Assembly (NCBI GenBank): GCA_030549495.1
Contig: JAUIRK010001040.1
Location: forward strand, 744,001-808,000
DNA length: 64,000 nucleotides
DNA from: Nectonema munidae
Taxonomy: Eukaryota; Nematomorpha; Nectonematoida; Nectonematidae
Direction of reading: 5' to 3'
Under the pieces are notes generated by a model. That model was given only the letters and a program-made list of their open reading frames with translations, searched no databases and had not been told where the DNA came from. Position 1 is the first letter of the stretch. Each line of letters begins with the position of its first letter. The translations under genes were made by a program, and so were the position numbers. Below are positions 43,647 to 54,935 of the stretch, piece by piece.

Positions 43647-46640
43647 CTAATATGTGGAACAAACAAAGCAAAATTTGTTAGAGCAAGAAGGAAGAGAGAG
43701 GTATTGAGAGAGGAACCAGAGTCTTGATATAACTTTAAACTTAGGAATCGAATTATCGCATTCGCCTAACAACCATCTATGGTTTTCATAAAAACTTACA
43801 ACTTTAAATCTGACAGACAATTTAGAGGAGGCTAGTCTGTAGTTTGGCTTGTTGACTACAATTGGAAATCTCAACGAATAGGTAGTCTTAATAGTATATG
43901 TGATGAGATTCAGAAATAATCCGTGATTTGAGTTGAGATTTGATAAAAGAAAAACACCAACTTTTTGATGGAAAATATCATGTATCTTGAGGAGATTTAA
44001 CCGTAGGAAAAGTTGATTTGTATGAGACAATCTAGGGCTTCCAGAAACAATTCTGACGGCTTTTTTATAGATAATTTCCAAAGATGACAAATTGCAGTGT
44101 CCAAAATTGATGAGACTATATGAGAGGTGAGGAAGAAACAGAGTTTTCAGAAGAATCAATAGAATTTGTGGTGGAAAAAACTTTTTAGTGTATTTTAAAA
44201 TACCAGTAATTTTACTAAGCTTGGTAGATAGGAGGGAAATATGAGATTGGAAGTCAAGCTTATTATCAATGTTTAAGCCGAGTAGATTAATATTAGAGAC
44301 AACTTTCAAACCTTCATCAATAAAAACATTGGAGTCAGTATGAGGCTTTTTCGAAAATAACATGGCTTTAGTTTTCGTATTATTGATACTCAAAAAATTG
44401 TTAACGATCCACTGCTTAACTTTCTCGAAATGATAGTGGAAAGAAGCGCTTGTATCAGAAGAGAGAGGAAAGAGAAGGGTAATGTCATCAGCGTATAAAA
44501 GGAATTTAAAAAAAGGAGAGGACTGGAAAATATCATTCATGTAAATTATAAAAAGTAGAGGGCCAAGAATGGATCCTTGAGGAACCCCTCTGTTTAAAAC
44601 GAGTGTGGGAGAGGTGGATTGTTGGAATTCAACATAATGTTTTCTTCCTTTCAAATAAGAGCTAAAAAACTTAAGTGTAGCATCATCAAATCCATACATA
44701 CAGAGCTTTTCCAGTAAAATTTTGTGTGAAATAGAGTCAAAAGCTTTTGTTATGTCAAGGAAAATGGCCCCAACATCAAATTTATCTTCATGATGAGAAA
44801 CAATGTAGTCAAGGAAAGAAGAGTGTAGAAGTTCCGCTGAAAAACCTTTTCGAAAGCCAAACTGATTATTAGATAGCAAATTAGTATCTTCAAAAAAAGC
44901 AGACACTTGTGAAAGAATTAACTTTTCAAATATTTTTGCAATAACAGGCACAATGGATATAGGCCTGAAACTTTTCAAGTCGATTTTTTCACTCTTTTTG
45001 GGGATAGGCAATACTCTGTTAAGTTTTAAAACTCCTGGAAACATACAATTCTCCAAACATTTATTGAAACAAAGAGAGAGAGGATGAGACAAATAGGAAC
45101 TAACAAGTTTGATATGATTAATACTGATTCCATATGCATCTTTGGAATTATTATTCGGTATTGCATGAATAGCTTTTTCAACTTCTTCAAAACTAACTTT
45201 TTCAAGCTTGAAAGTTTGAGCATTATAGTGAGGAATAGAATCATAACTCATGTTGGAATCATCAGCTAAAGGTAATGTGAAACTTTCAACAAGTTTTTCA
45301 GCAATTACAGAAGGATCAGAAACAATATTGCCATTTATTGACACTGCTTTTACATCTTTTTCATCGGAACCAATCAGATTTCTCACTTTATTCCAAACAT
45401 TTCTGGAACTCACATTGTTCGAAAAAAAATCTTTATAATATTTCTTCTTCAAAAAAGCAATCTTGTTTTTTACAGTATTTCGTAATCTTTTATATTCAAG
45501 TGCTAATGTTGGATTATTTTTCGCTTTTTTAGCCTTTTTGTAAAGGTCATCACGTTTTTTGATCAAGTTTATTACATCAAAAGTCATCCAGCAACTTCTT
45601 TTGACTTTATATTTAGAAAGTTTTTGAGAAGTGAAATGTTTAGTCGATGAAGAAATCCTAGAAGTCAATCGTTGAATAAGTGAGCTCAAAATAGCTTCAG
45701 GAGAAGTTTTATTACCATCACAATTACAGCTCCAATCAAACTTAAAATACTCACTAAAAAAAGCTATCTTATTGAAAAAACTACACTTTGACTGCTTAGC
45801 AACAGCTTTAGAGTAAGAGCGTAATGATAACAGTATCGGAAAATGATCTGATATATCTTCTTCCAGAATAAAAGTTTCTAAATCTGAAAACGATTGAGGA
45901 ATTATAAAATTGTCTATAATTGTTCCTGAAGACGGCCTTGTGGGAGAATTTATACAAAATTTGAAGTCATTAGAGTATACAATATTTAGAAAATCTGAGG
46001 TTTTACTACTACAAAGAGAAATGTCTAAATTAAAATCTCCAAGAAAAATATTCAATTCAGAACTTTTGCTTTCTGATAAAATTTTATCTATATAAGAGTT
46101 AAAAAATTCTAAGTTTTCTATGGAATTGTTAGGCAATCTATAAATGTTGTGCATATTTAAAAATTTTTTACCCGGCATCAATATCTTGATAACAAAAAGT
46201 TCAAAATTATTTTGAAAGACAACCTTATCAGTAACTTCAAAGTCATAGTTATCATTGATGAAAAAAGCAAGCCCACTATGAAGAGAAAGATTACTAAAAT
46301 AATTGATAAAATTATAACCTTTAATTTTGAATGGAATATCGTGATAATTCCAACACTCTTGAAGGCAAAGAAAGTCTATCTCGCGTTTGAAATAATTTGA
46401 AAATTTGGAGAACAGTAATTCAACCATATCAAAATTACAAATCAAAGATCTAACATTTAAGCTAACTATATTAATGAGATTCCTGTCAGCTAACCAAATA
46501 TCTGTAGAATGATTGCTATCTGAAAAGAGCCTTAAGCTAGGAGTGAATGAATTTGTTGGAAAAATTTGAGATAATTCTGAATGATTTAACAATGGGTTAA
46601 AATTTAAAGTGGATATAAAAGCATCATCAGAACTCATCAT
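43647..46640 (-). CDS. LINE ORF2: endonuclease and reverse transcriptase
   Basis: 997 residues. It nicks target DNA and copies the element RNA. Apurinic-like endonuclease at about residues 55-275: NIVSLNVRSL (57-66), catalytic Glu in LQE (93-95), GDFN (201-204), TIIDNFI (240-246) and SDHFPIL (264-270) are all present. Linker with a Lys-rich region (350-400). Reverse transcriptase at about 480-790: FRPISIVPVIAKIFEKL (559), FLDITKAFDSISHK (627-640), RGVPQGSILGPLLF (684-697) and catalytic YADD (716-719). C-terminal thumb region with ILLKTLFLPHLSYSLINFG and a final CSNKFCFVC Cys pair. No RNase H domain. Start chosen at the MM at 46640, overlapping ORF1's stop, suggesting translation by termination-reinitiation. 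Complete length and intact motifs suggest a functional protein. Confidence 0.92.
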   Translation of the reverse strand: MMSSDDAFISTLNFNPLLNHSELSQIFPTNSFTPSLRLFSDSNHSTDIWLADRNLINIVSLNVRSLICNFDMVELLFSKFSNYFKREIDFLCLQECWNYHDIPFKIKGYNFINYFSNLSLHSGLAFFINDNYDFEVTDKVVFQNNFELFVIKILMPGKKFLNMHNIYRLPNNSIENLEFFNSYIDKILSESKSSELNIFLGDFNLDISLCSSKTSDFLNIVYSNDFKFCINSPTRPSSGTIIDNFIIPQSFSDLETFILEEDISDHFPILLSLRSYSKAVAKQSKCSFFNKIAFFSEYFKFDWSCNCDGNKTSPEAILSSLIQRLTSRISSSTKHFTSQKLSKYKVKRSCWMTFDVINLIKKRDDLYKKAKKAKNNPTLALEYKRLRNTVKNKIAFLKKKYYKDFFSNNVSSRNVWNKVRNLIGSDEKDVKAVSINGNIVSDPSVIAEKLVESFTLPLADDSNMSYDSIPHYNAQTFKLEKVSFEEVEKAIHAIPNNNSKDAYGISINHIKLVSSYLSHPLSLCFNKCLENCMFPGVLKLNRVLPIPKKSEKIDLKSFRPISIVPVIAKIFEKLILSQVSAFFEDTNLLSNNQFGFRKGFSAELLHSSFLDYIVSHHEDKFDVGAIFLDITKAFDSISHKILLEKLCMYGFDDATLKFFSSYLKGRKHYVEFQQSTSPTLVLNRGVPQGSILGPLLFIIYMNDIFQSSPFFKFLLYADDITLLFPLSSDTSASFHYHFEKVKQWIVNNFLSINNTKTKAMLFSKKPHTDSNVFIDEGLKVVSNINLLGLNIDNKLDFQSHISLLSTKLSKITGILKYTKKFFPPQILLILLKTLFLPHLSYSLINFGHCNLSSLEIIYKKAVRIVSGSPRLSHTNQLFLRLNLLKIHDIFHQKVGVFLLSNLNSNHGLFLNLITYTIKTTYSLRFPIVVNKPNYRLASSKLSVRFKVVSFYENHRWLLGECDNSIPKFKVISRLWFLSQYLSLPSCSNKFCFVCSTY

Positions 46641-47745
46641 AGGCAGTGTTCAATTTAACCTTTTCAATTTCCCTTTGAACAAAGGGGCACTTGAAGTCAA
46701 GTGCGGAATGATTTATACTCTCTAAGCCATTGTGTTTACAAGTGGTACACTTCAAGTTACTACTAGAATTACATGTATTACCATTATGAGATCCTGAACA
46801 GTATCTACATACTGAAGATCTACTACACTGAGAAGCTTTATGGCCAAAAAGGCAGCAATTAGAACATTGCTTAAAAAGAATATAAGGGTATAACTTGTAC
46901 TTTTCAAAATTAAGATATAGAAAAAACCCGTTATCTGCTAAATATTTGTATACTTTTGTAGATAGAGAGAAAACTAAAATTTTCCGATTATTGGTCTTCA
47001 AATTTCTGGAGAAAATGAGATTGAAAACTTCCCCTTCATCTATTAACTTTTTAAGATTAGGATTTTTCAAAAAAATGGAATTCAATACTTCGTCATTGTT
47101 CACATCACAATCGACATTCAAGCTAACTTTTGGTGAAACTTTTTTAACAAATTCAATTTTAAAATTTTCAGTTGATAACTTGTTAGAAGCTATCATCATA
47201 TTTTGTGAGTCGTTAAATTTGAAACAATATTTTTTCTTGAGGTGTTTGAAAGAGCTAACCTGAACATCCTTAAGGAGTTCAGAAGACTTTTCTACCAAAT
47301 TCTCAGAACCAATTTTGGGAACGAAAAAACAGTAATTATTTCTCTTATTTACTACGTCAGCGTACGTTACTTTTTTTTTAGATTGAGGCACATTTTTATT
47401 TTCAACAGGTGAATCGATTTTTTTTTCTATTTTTTCAACTTTTTGAATCAACTGTTCTATTTTAGTTACGAGAGGAATATCGCCAATGTTACTATTTGAA
47501 CTAGAATTAGAAATAAAAGCATCTTTATTTTCAGTTTTTCTATTTCTACAGCCGCAACAAATATAATTCATACCAAGGGATAAATACTTATCGAAAATTT
47601 TATTGAACCCTTTTTGCAAACCTATACAAAAATAACAGAACCAACTGTCACAAATGAAACACTGCAACATGTGTTCTGAGCAATCATCATGAGAGTTATT
47701 TTCTGAAACATCTCTTGAACAAGTTTTACAAACCCAGTCACTCAT
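46627..47745 (-). CDS. LINE ORF1: PHD-like finger and zinc-knuckle RNA-binding protein
   Basis: 372 residues from ATG at 47745. An N-terminal Cys/His module (C6, C9, C22, H25, C29, C32, C37, C40, C63, C66) resembles PHD/RING-type fingers known in ORF1 of some CR1-clade LINEs. A short coiled-coil-like helix follows (residues 94-112, TKIEQLIQKVEKIEKKI). The middle (150-270) probably holds an RRM-like fold. The C-terminal end has CSNCCLFGHKASQC (CX2CX4HX4C knuckle, from residue 294), CRYCSGSHNGNTC and a third CTTC-H-C finger to residue 353. The protein is expected to coat element RNA. The start is supported by ending of upstream in-frame openness just before it. Confidence 0.88.
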   Translation of the reverse strand: MSDWVCKTCSRDVSENNSHDDCSEHMLQCFICDSWFCYFCIGLQKGFNKIFDKYLSLGMNYICCGCRNRKTENKDAFISNSSSNSNIGDIPLVTKIEQLIQKVEKIEKKIDSPVENKNVPQSKKKVTYADVVNKRNNYCFFVPKIGSENLVEKSSELLKDVQVSSFKHLKKKYCFKFNDSQNMMIASNKLSTENFKIEFVKKVSPKVSLNVDCDVNNDEVLNSIFLKNPNLKKLIDEGEVFNLIFSRNLKTNNRKILVFSLSTKVYKYLADNGFFLYLNFEKYKLYPYILFKQCSNCCLFGHKASQCSRSSVCRYCSGSHNGNTCNSSSNLKCTTCKHNGLESINHSALDFKCPFVQREIEKVKLNTAYDEF

Positions 47746-47960
47746 AAAAATACAGAAAAATTAAGAAAAACTTAAGAAAACGAAAAATGTCACAGATAGG
47801 TAAAAAACCTAAATTTTTATAATTCTAAAATAAAACTTTAAAATAAATTTTAATGTTAAATAACTAAAAAAAAAAAATTAATAAACAAAATTTATTAAAC
47901 TAAAGTTTAGATAAAATAACAAAAGACAGCCCTGTTAAACTTGGATGGATAGGGTTAAAT

Positions 47961-48829
47961 AAGTGTTTAGAAAGCCCTACCTACACTCTGGCATTGATAT
48001 TAAATATTTGCATCCAATCTTACTTATATCAACTTTCTTTTTTAAGCTGCTCTCAAAAAATTGAAAGCTTGGAAAAATCTTCCATCTTCCCTTTTTATAA
48101 TTGAGTGCGTTGATGTGTTTGAAGAAAAAAACTTTCTCTACGCCACATTTAAAAAGTAATCACTTCTTTGCCTTCTGTAATCAAGTTAGTTTATTTCATT
48201 ATCAATCACACTCCATTATCTGACAATCATGCTAACCGACTCCATACTGATTGTAACCGATTTTTCAATGTTTTTCTCGTGCGTTATTTCGGCATTCACA
48301 CCCCGGCACTGACAGTGCTTCAAATCAAACTATCTTATTTTAGACATGCTTGTAGAGTTTGTTAATCCGGCAGACAAAATATTAAAATTCCTATTTTTCA
48401 TAATATATTTTTAAGATTGACTGTGGGATAGTACTTACAAACAATGGGACTGATATATTTTCCATATGTTTGTCGATGAATCTTAGTTTATACCTAAAGA
48501 TAATGCATTGACAACGTACTATTTTTTTACTTTTCTCATCCCTTTTAGTAATCATCAGGGCGAGTAAAAGTCAATAAAGTTAACTTTTATTTCCGTTTAG
48601 CAAAGACTCTTTGAAGAAGATCTTTACTTGTTTAGTCTAAAAATTTTCAACTAATTTCAAATTTTTAAGTCAATCAAAGTCAATTTTTCGAGTTTAGGTC
48701 AATAAAGTCAATTTTTATATTTAACACTTTTTGATTCAATGTGCTTAAAATTGTTATAAGCGATGCATACAAGATTTTTTCTTTATATCAACACTTCCAC
48801 AATAGTTGGGCTTTTTTCATATAATAAAA
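47961..48829. other. No recognised gene
   Basis: AT-rich with tandem-like AAGTCAATAAAGTCAA-type sequence (about 48568-48715). Chance frames only. Confidence 0.3.
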
Positions 48830-50870
48830 TGTTTTACTGTAAAGTTTGCCTGACTGAGATTAAACATGAAGAAGTTTTTTGTAAGACAAATTTTTTTTGT
48901 TGATAAACGCGGTTACATACGATATATCCGCTGCAGGAGTTATGGAATTTTATTCCCAAACTTTTTTATCATTGCATGTTTTTCCCATCTTTTACACAAG
49001 TTTACCTTAAAAGTTAGGTTATCCTGCAAAATTGTAGAATACCGGCATTAAATCATTCAAATTAGTAATAGAAAAAGACATTCTCTTTTCAAACCTATCG
49101 GTAACACTTCAGTTCCAATTGTAACGAAATTGACAAATTGGTTGCAAGCAGAAAAATATTTTCATTAAAATCTTCCAACAGTGAAGAAATTAATGATGAA
49201 GATGATGGAATTTTATTGCCAAATATCAAGAAATTGTTTAAAAAAAAGAAAATCTGTGTCAAAACTTGCTAACAATAATAAATAGAGAATATTCAGGATT
49301 CATTGATTTAGTCGGAAAAAGTCAACATAGAGACTTTTTCAGTCGAAGATGCCTTTACTTTTTGTGCATGACCAGATTCAGCTAAAAATAAAGATTTTCG
49401 GGAGAGGCCTAAAATCCAAAATAAAAAGCTATCACCCTATTTCAATAATGTCGTGTGTAGGAAAATTGATTGTGTTGATGGACTACTTACTGAAAAATGA
49501 GTTGGCATCTCGTGCTCAGTTTAGTTTCTTGCCAAAATACGCACCTGTGAATCAACCGTCACTGATATATCATAAGTAGGTCTCGTCATAAAAGAGACAC
49601 TATTGCTACTTTCTTGGATCATTCTAACGCCTTTACAGCTGTTCCACACACTGCGTTATATCATGTATTGCCATTTTTTGGTATCCGTGGTAGATGTTTT
49701 GCTTATGTACAAGATTATATAGATAATAGAACCCAGTATACCCGAATGGGTCAGATATTTTCAGAATTTTCCCACATGGAATACAACTGCAGGAAGAAGC
49801 TTGGGCTAAACGTATATATTAGTGCTTCTTTACATCTTGTTTATCATTTTTTTAAGAACTCCTTCTAATCATTCAGATTTTAAGAGAAAGTTTACCACAT
49901 AGTGTTGACCTTACATCTGCATCTTACGCTGATGATACAATAATCATCACAACCTCCATCAAGCATCCATCTCTATCTGCGGCTATTATGAACTAGGCCT
50001 GAACCATAGCTTCGAAATGGTCTATGTTTTGGCTATGGCATTCAATCCTCAAAAAATAGTCATAAGATTTTCTTAGTTATAATTTACTTCCTTTCATCGA
50101 GGCTGCCGAATTTCACTTAGTGGATATGAAATGCCACTTGGCGTGAAAAGGCCCTTCACCGTTAGCAACCTGAGATCTGATCCAGAATATTTTGGCTTGA
50201 TACTAATTCATGCCAACAAGCAAAAACGTCAAATGGAGGAAATTTAACGCAAAGTACGACAATAACTCTATGTGCTTCGTCGTTTGAAGTCAAATCCTCC
50301 TCAGAACTCTGAACAACTGTTGTTGAGATGATATAAAGCCTATATTCGTAGCCATATGGAATGTGCCTCAAACCTACTGTGTGGTGCAGGAAAGATACTG
50401 TTAAATTATCTTGATTCCTTACAACGACGAGCGATCCTTATATTTGTTGGTCTCTTTTTTCCTGATCGAGTCATCGAAGAACATTCCACTTTGCTTTGAC
50501 TTAATAAATTACAGTTTAGGTGCAACTTTTCACTTTCCTCTCTGGGTTACAAATACTATCACGGTAACTATCCTCGTTCTTTAACACCCTTCATCCTCTA
50601 TCAACAAGTAACATATATTGCAACTCTACTACCTCAGTTTATTCTTCGACGTTTTCTCAACAATCATGTCTTGTTCTTTCTACCACAAATACTCAATACT
50701 CTAGAGTTTAACTGTCTGAAACAGCATGCAAGTCTTGCGAGTTTCAAAAGATATCTTGCTAGTCAGCTGAATAATGTTTTGTTTCAACATTTTCCTTATA
50801 ATTTGTAATATGTTATATAACTTACATTTCTAGCGGTCATACGATCATCGAATAATAAATAAAGCTTACT
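48830..50870 (+). mobile_element. Decayed LINE (CR1/Jockey type), plus strand
   Basis: A possible ORF1 finger begins CKVCLTEIKHEEVFC (about 48840). The RT follows in pieces: LKSKIKSYHPISIMSCVGKL (49410), SRAQFSFLPKYAPVNQPSL (49510), DHSNAFTAVPHTALYHVL (49617, motif A with Asp retained), FAYVQDYIDNRTQYTRMG, SASYADDTIIITTSIK (about 49917, catalytic YADD), then RRLKSNPPQNSEQLLLRW and YLDSLQRRAILIFVGLFF. The last part ends ASLASFKRYLASQLNNVLF near 50810, with an AATAAATAAAG tail signal at about 50850. Many stops and frame changes; roughly half the RT length is readable. Confidence 0.7.
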
Positions 50871-52737
50871 GGTAAAAAATGAAACTTCATCAATTATAAT
50901 TTTTGAGTCGAAACCACTCTTAAAAAGTTTTTATGCTCTCAACTGGATTCGAAGTGCCGTCTAGTTACCTTAAATCACTCCAACTAGTCCTCAACGATTA
51001 ATTTTAGTTATCACTTTTAATATAAAATTATATTCAATATAATTGAATAAAAGTCTTTGTAATGAATATGCACACAATTAGGTTCACTTCATTCTTCATA
51101 AATATATGATTATGCACGTTTACCATTCCTTTCTTTCGACTCATCCATGACACATGAGGAATGCTAATTATATATATATTTTTTAAATGGTATTATTTTC
51201 ACTAAGCTTGATATAAAAAGTTAGTAGCGTAATATTCCCCAGTCCTAGCCTTTTAAATATGCTTTGCTTTATTCTAGAATTGTCGTGACTACATTAGCCA
51301 TACATTTAAATTTCTTGTGTTCATATCTTTCATGGCAAATTGTGATTGACAAACTTTAAAAATCGATTTTGTATTTTATTCTAGTTATCGCATCCAAGAG
51401 ATGAATAATCTTATATAACTTGAAAGATTAAGATGGGAATGGTTAAGAATGAGGATCGAATCAATTTTCATTAAAGCTTTTTATATATTGGAAACACGTT
51501 CCTCACCAATAAATAAAAATTTCACAAACTTTTTTCATTGGAACTGTAACAACTTTATCATTTCATTTTAAAAATGAAATGCAGACGCAAGCGTTGTATA
51601 GTATAATATAAAATTGAAAGCTTTAATATTCAATTTTACAAAAGGCCAAAATAAATTGACATAAATTCAAAATACGTTAAATGACACATAAAACTATTAA
51701 TGCATAATTATGATTTATTATAAAAACAATACTAAAATACAAAATATTACTTTCACTCAAAGTGTGTTAATTGATTGAGGTTTAAGATTAGCGACCCTTT
51801 TTTCTGTCTGCCTTCTTCCTTAGTAATCGTAGAAAGGCTTACTAGCATTTTGTACATTCAATGAGATTTTTTGTCTGCCTTTAACAAACAAGATGCTTTG
51901 TCCATGATGTCTATAGCCCTGACAGCATTGGTTAGTACAGCATTATTGTTATCACGAAAGGCTTTATCATCAGAGCCTAATTCGGACGAAAATATGACCT
52001 GTTATGCTGTGGATGATCTAATGGTCGTAGTCAGTGAGCTGTTGACAAGAGTCCAGATCTCTGCCCATTTCAGACCATTCTTCTATGAAATATTTTTTAA
52101 GTTAAAAACTTAACTTTTGATGTTATTTTTTCACGAATATTTTGGAGCAAATCTCTTAGATCGCTGAGAGCAACATTATCTTCATCATCAGTCTTTGCGT
52201 TGTTGGCAGTGACTGTGAATGTAGCTCACCACTATATTCTTCAGCTAAATGTATAAGAGAATGGCGTCAAAAGCGATGTACCGATGCGCAATTGTATCAG
52301 GGGCATACAACCGGAATTTCAAATTTTCTGAATTATATATCTTTTTTATAGTATTTATTAGACTTGTTTGTCTTCTGAGTAGATTTTTGATATTACTTTT
52401 CTAGTTTTAAGGTTAAGTCTTAGAATGAATATTTAAAATATATTTTCTTTCCAATCTATTCTTTTATTATAAATTTTGAAAATTTTTGGGCTCCACCCAA
52501 ACTAAGAATCTTTTCTCTCTTCTTGAAGTCCCAGAAAACTTTTGATTCATACGTGAAAGCAAAACAGAGAGTTGACTCTTTAAATGTAGTAAGCAAAAAG
52601 AGGTGTCGCTCTGATTCAAGATTTCACGAAAGCTGGTAGAACAAAGGACGAGGCTCAAGTTCAGTATCTTGTTCAAGCAGAGCCCGCGCTACCTATTAAA
52701 TTTTGGAGCATTTCAAGTTCCCCTAAAAAATTTTTCA
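50871..52737. other. No recognised gene; coding-like decayed sequence at 51780-52120
   Basis: Between 51780 and 52120 the minus strand reads LGSDDKAFRDNNNAVLTNAV and RAIDIMDKASCLLKADKK, which is protein-like and helical, with interruptions. Origin not recognised; probably a fossil mobile-element gene. The rest is AT-rich. Confidence 0.3.
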
Positions 52738-52992
52738 TTACCCTAAAAATATGACAAACATCTGCCATTCATGATAATTTCTTTCATGAAAATGTAATCT
52801 GTATAGATATGGCTTGACAAATACATCATATGTTTTCTTTTCGCGTGGAAGCAGATTAATCTGTATAATGAAGCCTAAAAAAGCTCTAATTTTATAAAGG
52901 CAAATTATGTATCCTAAAGCATCATTTAAAATTGTTTGTATACTTTTTGATGAGTATTTCTTGAAATAGTTTTTATCAAAGGAGTTTTTCAT
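52738..52992 (-). CDS. Hypothetical 84-residue frame, weakly REEP-like
   Basis: Minus-strand ATG at 52992 to a stop at 52738. A hydrophobic segment (residues 26-46, LGYIICLYKIRAFLGFII) precedes LLPREKKTYDVFVKPYLYR and HFHERNYHEW. The order 'hydrophobic hairpin, P, Y...(K/R)P, HE' faintly recalls the end of the TB2/DP1/HVA22 (REEP) domain, but the canonical N-terminal part is absent. May be a decayed fragment or chance. Confidence 0.2.
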   Translation of the reverse strand: MKNSFDKNYFKKYSSKSIQTILNDALGYIICLYKIRAFLGFIIQINLLPREKKTYDVFVKPYLYRLHFHERNYHEWQMFVIFLG

Positions 52993-53224
52993 TTTAATTT
53001 AGCTAAAATACCCTTATAAAGAGTGTTTGAGCGCCTCGCGCAAGTACTAAATTTTATTTAATATCAATAAAACTTAGAATATTTTATTTTTATATGTAAC
53101 CTCATTATTTAAAGGGTTGTGCAAGTTTCTATTGAAGACTTTAATTTTTACTATAGTATAGAGTGTTTTTTGATACGCATACTATAAAATGACATACGTT
53201 TTATTTTTACATTACTTTTTTTAG

Positions 53225-53302
53225 TTTTCATGGCAAGAACTTGGGTGATGAAATTGTTAGCAAAGTTAATAATGGTTTTCTCTACAATGAAGCAGTAATT
53301 AG
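53225..53302 (+). CDS. Internal exon of an unknown gene
   Basis: 78 bp between an acceptor (TTACTTTTTTTAG, ending 53224) and a donor ATTAG|GTAATA. The only frame open throughout enters and leaves in phase 2 and reads HGKNLGDEIVSKVNNGFLYN then EAVIR. Length divisible by three and symmetric phases are usual for internal exons. Residue mix is protein-like. No family recognised; neighbouring exons unknown, though the kinase-like exon at 59634 on the same strand also enters in phase 2. Confidence 0.42.
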
Positions 53303-54275
53303 GTAATATTTTTATTTAAGAATGAACTTTTCAACTTTTTTGATAAAAAAATGTCTTTGTGCATTTGAAAATTTAAGCAAAATTTATAATTTAAATGTCT
53401 AGTTTTTATAGAGCCAATAAATCTTACCCTCAAAAGACAACATCAAATTTGGAAGTGCCAAATACCCTCCCTAAAAGTGGCGATAATAACTTCTTTTTTT
53501 ATCAAAGAATGTGGGCATTTATATGAAAAATATTACATCTAAACTAATTAAATCATCACTTTGGAATCCAGACAATGTTAAATATTTCATATAATAAGCC
53601 AAAAATTGAAATTAGTATTGTATCCCCTTGGCTTGTAAAATTGTGTATGTTTGTATGAAATTGAAGATGATACTTTCATTTGTAAAATACTACGATATTC
53701 TTCCTAGCGCAATAACCGATTTATTTTTCATTGAAAATAGTTTTCTTTTTATCTCTCTCACTACTCCTCCTCTTCATATATATCTACATATATTTGAAAT
53801 GAGTATTTTATACTCTTAGTTCTGTATCTAGTATATGTTTTAGTATTAATCTCATATACTACTTCTTTATATTGATTTAGTTTGTCTCTTTGAAATTCTT
53901 TGTGAAAATTTTCATATTTATAATGTTACTACTACATTGCAAATTAATTTGCGATACATATGAATTCATGCTATTGAATGCTATTGAATAACTCCTATTG
54001 TCTTATAATCCTCATCATATTTACTTCGCTTATTTTTTCAATCTCTCTATTCTCCATGGAGAATAGTCGCCTGCCTCTCTATTCTTGCTCAAGCGTGATC
54101 GAATTGTGCTTCATTAAACATGAAAGTTTTTGTAGTGTTAATGAATAAATAAATAAATGGATATTTGAGATATATATATATCTACATAGTTTTTATATCC
54201 CTCATCACATTGAGAGCAATTTGGGAGAAACTTTATTCATAACTCCAAATATCAAAATAGGAAGTACACAAATCA
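53303..54275. other. No feature seen
   Basis: AT-rich, likely intron. CTCCATGGAGAATAG-type palindrome near 54052-54066 (TTCTCCATGGAGAA) is the only notable structure. Confidence 0.3.
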
Positions 54276-54283
54276 ATGTACAT

Positions 54284-54927
54284 CAGTGTATCCCAAACTG
54301 TGTGTTGCGACATAGTAGTGTGTCGCAAAAACTTTCCAAGTGTGTCGCTAGATTTTTTAGAAATAATAAAAAAATACAGTTATCCCTCAATTAACACGAC
54401 TTCGATTAACGCGGTTCAGTTATTAAAATTTTTAAAACTTTCTGTTTTCTTTCGGCATTAACCAAAATCAAATCCAAAAAGCGAGAAAGACTTCTCGGAA
54501 TTGATGATGAAATGCGAGTTTTCTTGTCGTCTTTGGAAAATATTCGATAGAATTTAATTTGTTCTCGAAGGCATGCTCATTTGTCACACTGAATAAAATT
54601 TTATTGTTGCTGTTGCTTGTTCGCCCGGTTTCCTTCTTTTGCTACTTTAACCCATTTACGACCAATGTTCCTATTTTGGAACAATAGTAATTTCATCTTC
54701 GTTTGATTTTTTCAATAACTTTGAATATACATCGTCTGCGTTTTTTAGATATCGTCTGCTTTGCTTGGCCTTAAATGGGTTAATCTTAAAGTTTAATGGA
54801 TTACAAGGATACTGTTAATTATAATACTTCATTTAATAGTTTTTTTGAAATATTTGCTTGGTGGTGTGTCGCGGAATTTTTCTATGTAAAGAGTGTGTCA
54901 CGGCTCAAAAAAGTTAGGGAAACACCG
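54284..54927. mobile_element. hAT-type MITE with 8-bp target duplication
   Basis: The left end CAGTGTATCCCAAACT (54284) and the right end, which reads CGGTGTTTCCCTAACT on the minus strand (ending 54927), are inverted repeats. Flanks ATGTACAT (54276-54283) and ATGTAGAT (54928-54935) match at 7 of 8 positions. Subterminal TGTGTCGC-type motifs occur at both ends. 644 bp, non-coding. It contains the TTAA MITE at 54647-54783, which inserted later. Confidence 0.75.
54647..54783. mobile_element. TTAA-flanked MITE, subfamily 2, copy 2 (nested)
   Basis: TTAACCCATTTACGACCAAT to CCTTAAATGGGTTAA. Reverse-orientation copy of 35590-35728. Lies wholly within the hAT-type MITE. Confidence 0.82.
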
Positions 54928-54935
54928 ATGTAGAT

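Larger units (their letters stand above)
43424..47960 (-). mobile_element. Apparently full-length LINE, CR1/Jockey type, both ORFs intact
   Basis: Minus-strand order: 5' UTR (about 47960-47746), ORF1 (47745-46627), ORF2 overlapping by 14 bases (46640-43647), 3' UTR with an A/T-rich run near 43472-43483, and a 3' tail of ACTT repeats (43424-43441). Both frames are uninterrupted. The ORF1 architecture (PHD-like finger plus zinc knuckles) and ORF2 with apurinic-type endonuclease and RT but no RNase H fit CR1/L2/Jockey-lineage LINEs. The 5' limit is estimated and a target duplication was not recognised. Intact ORFs imply recent insertion. Confidence 0.85.
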
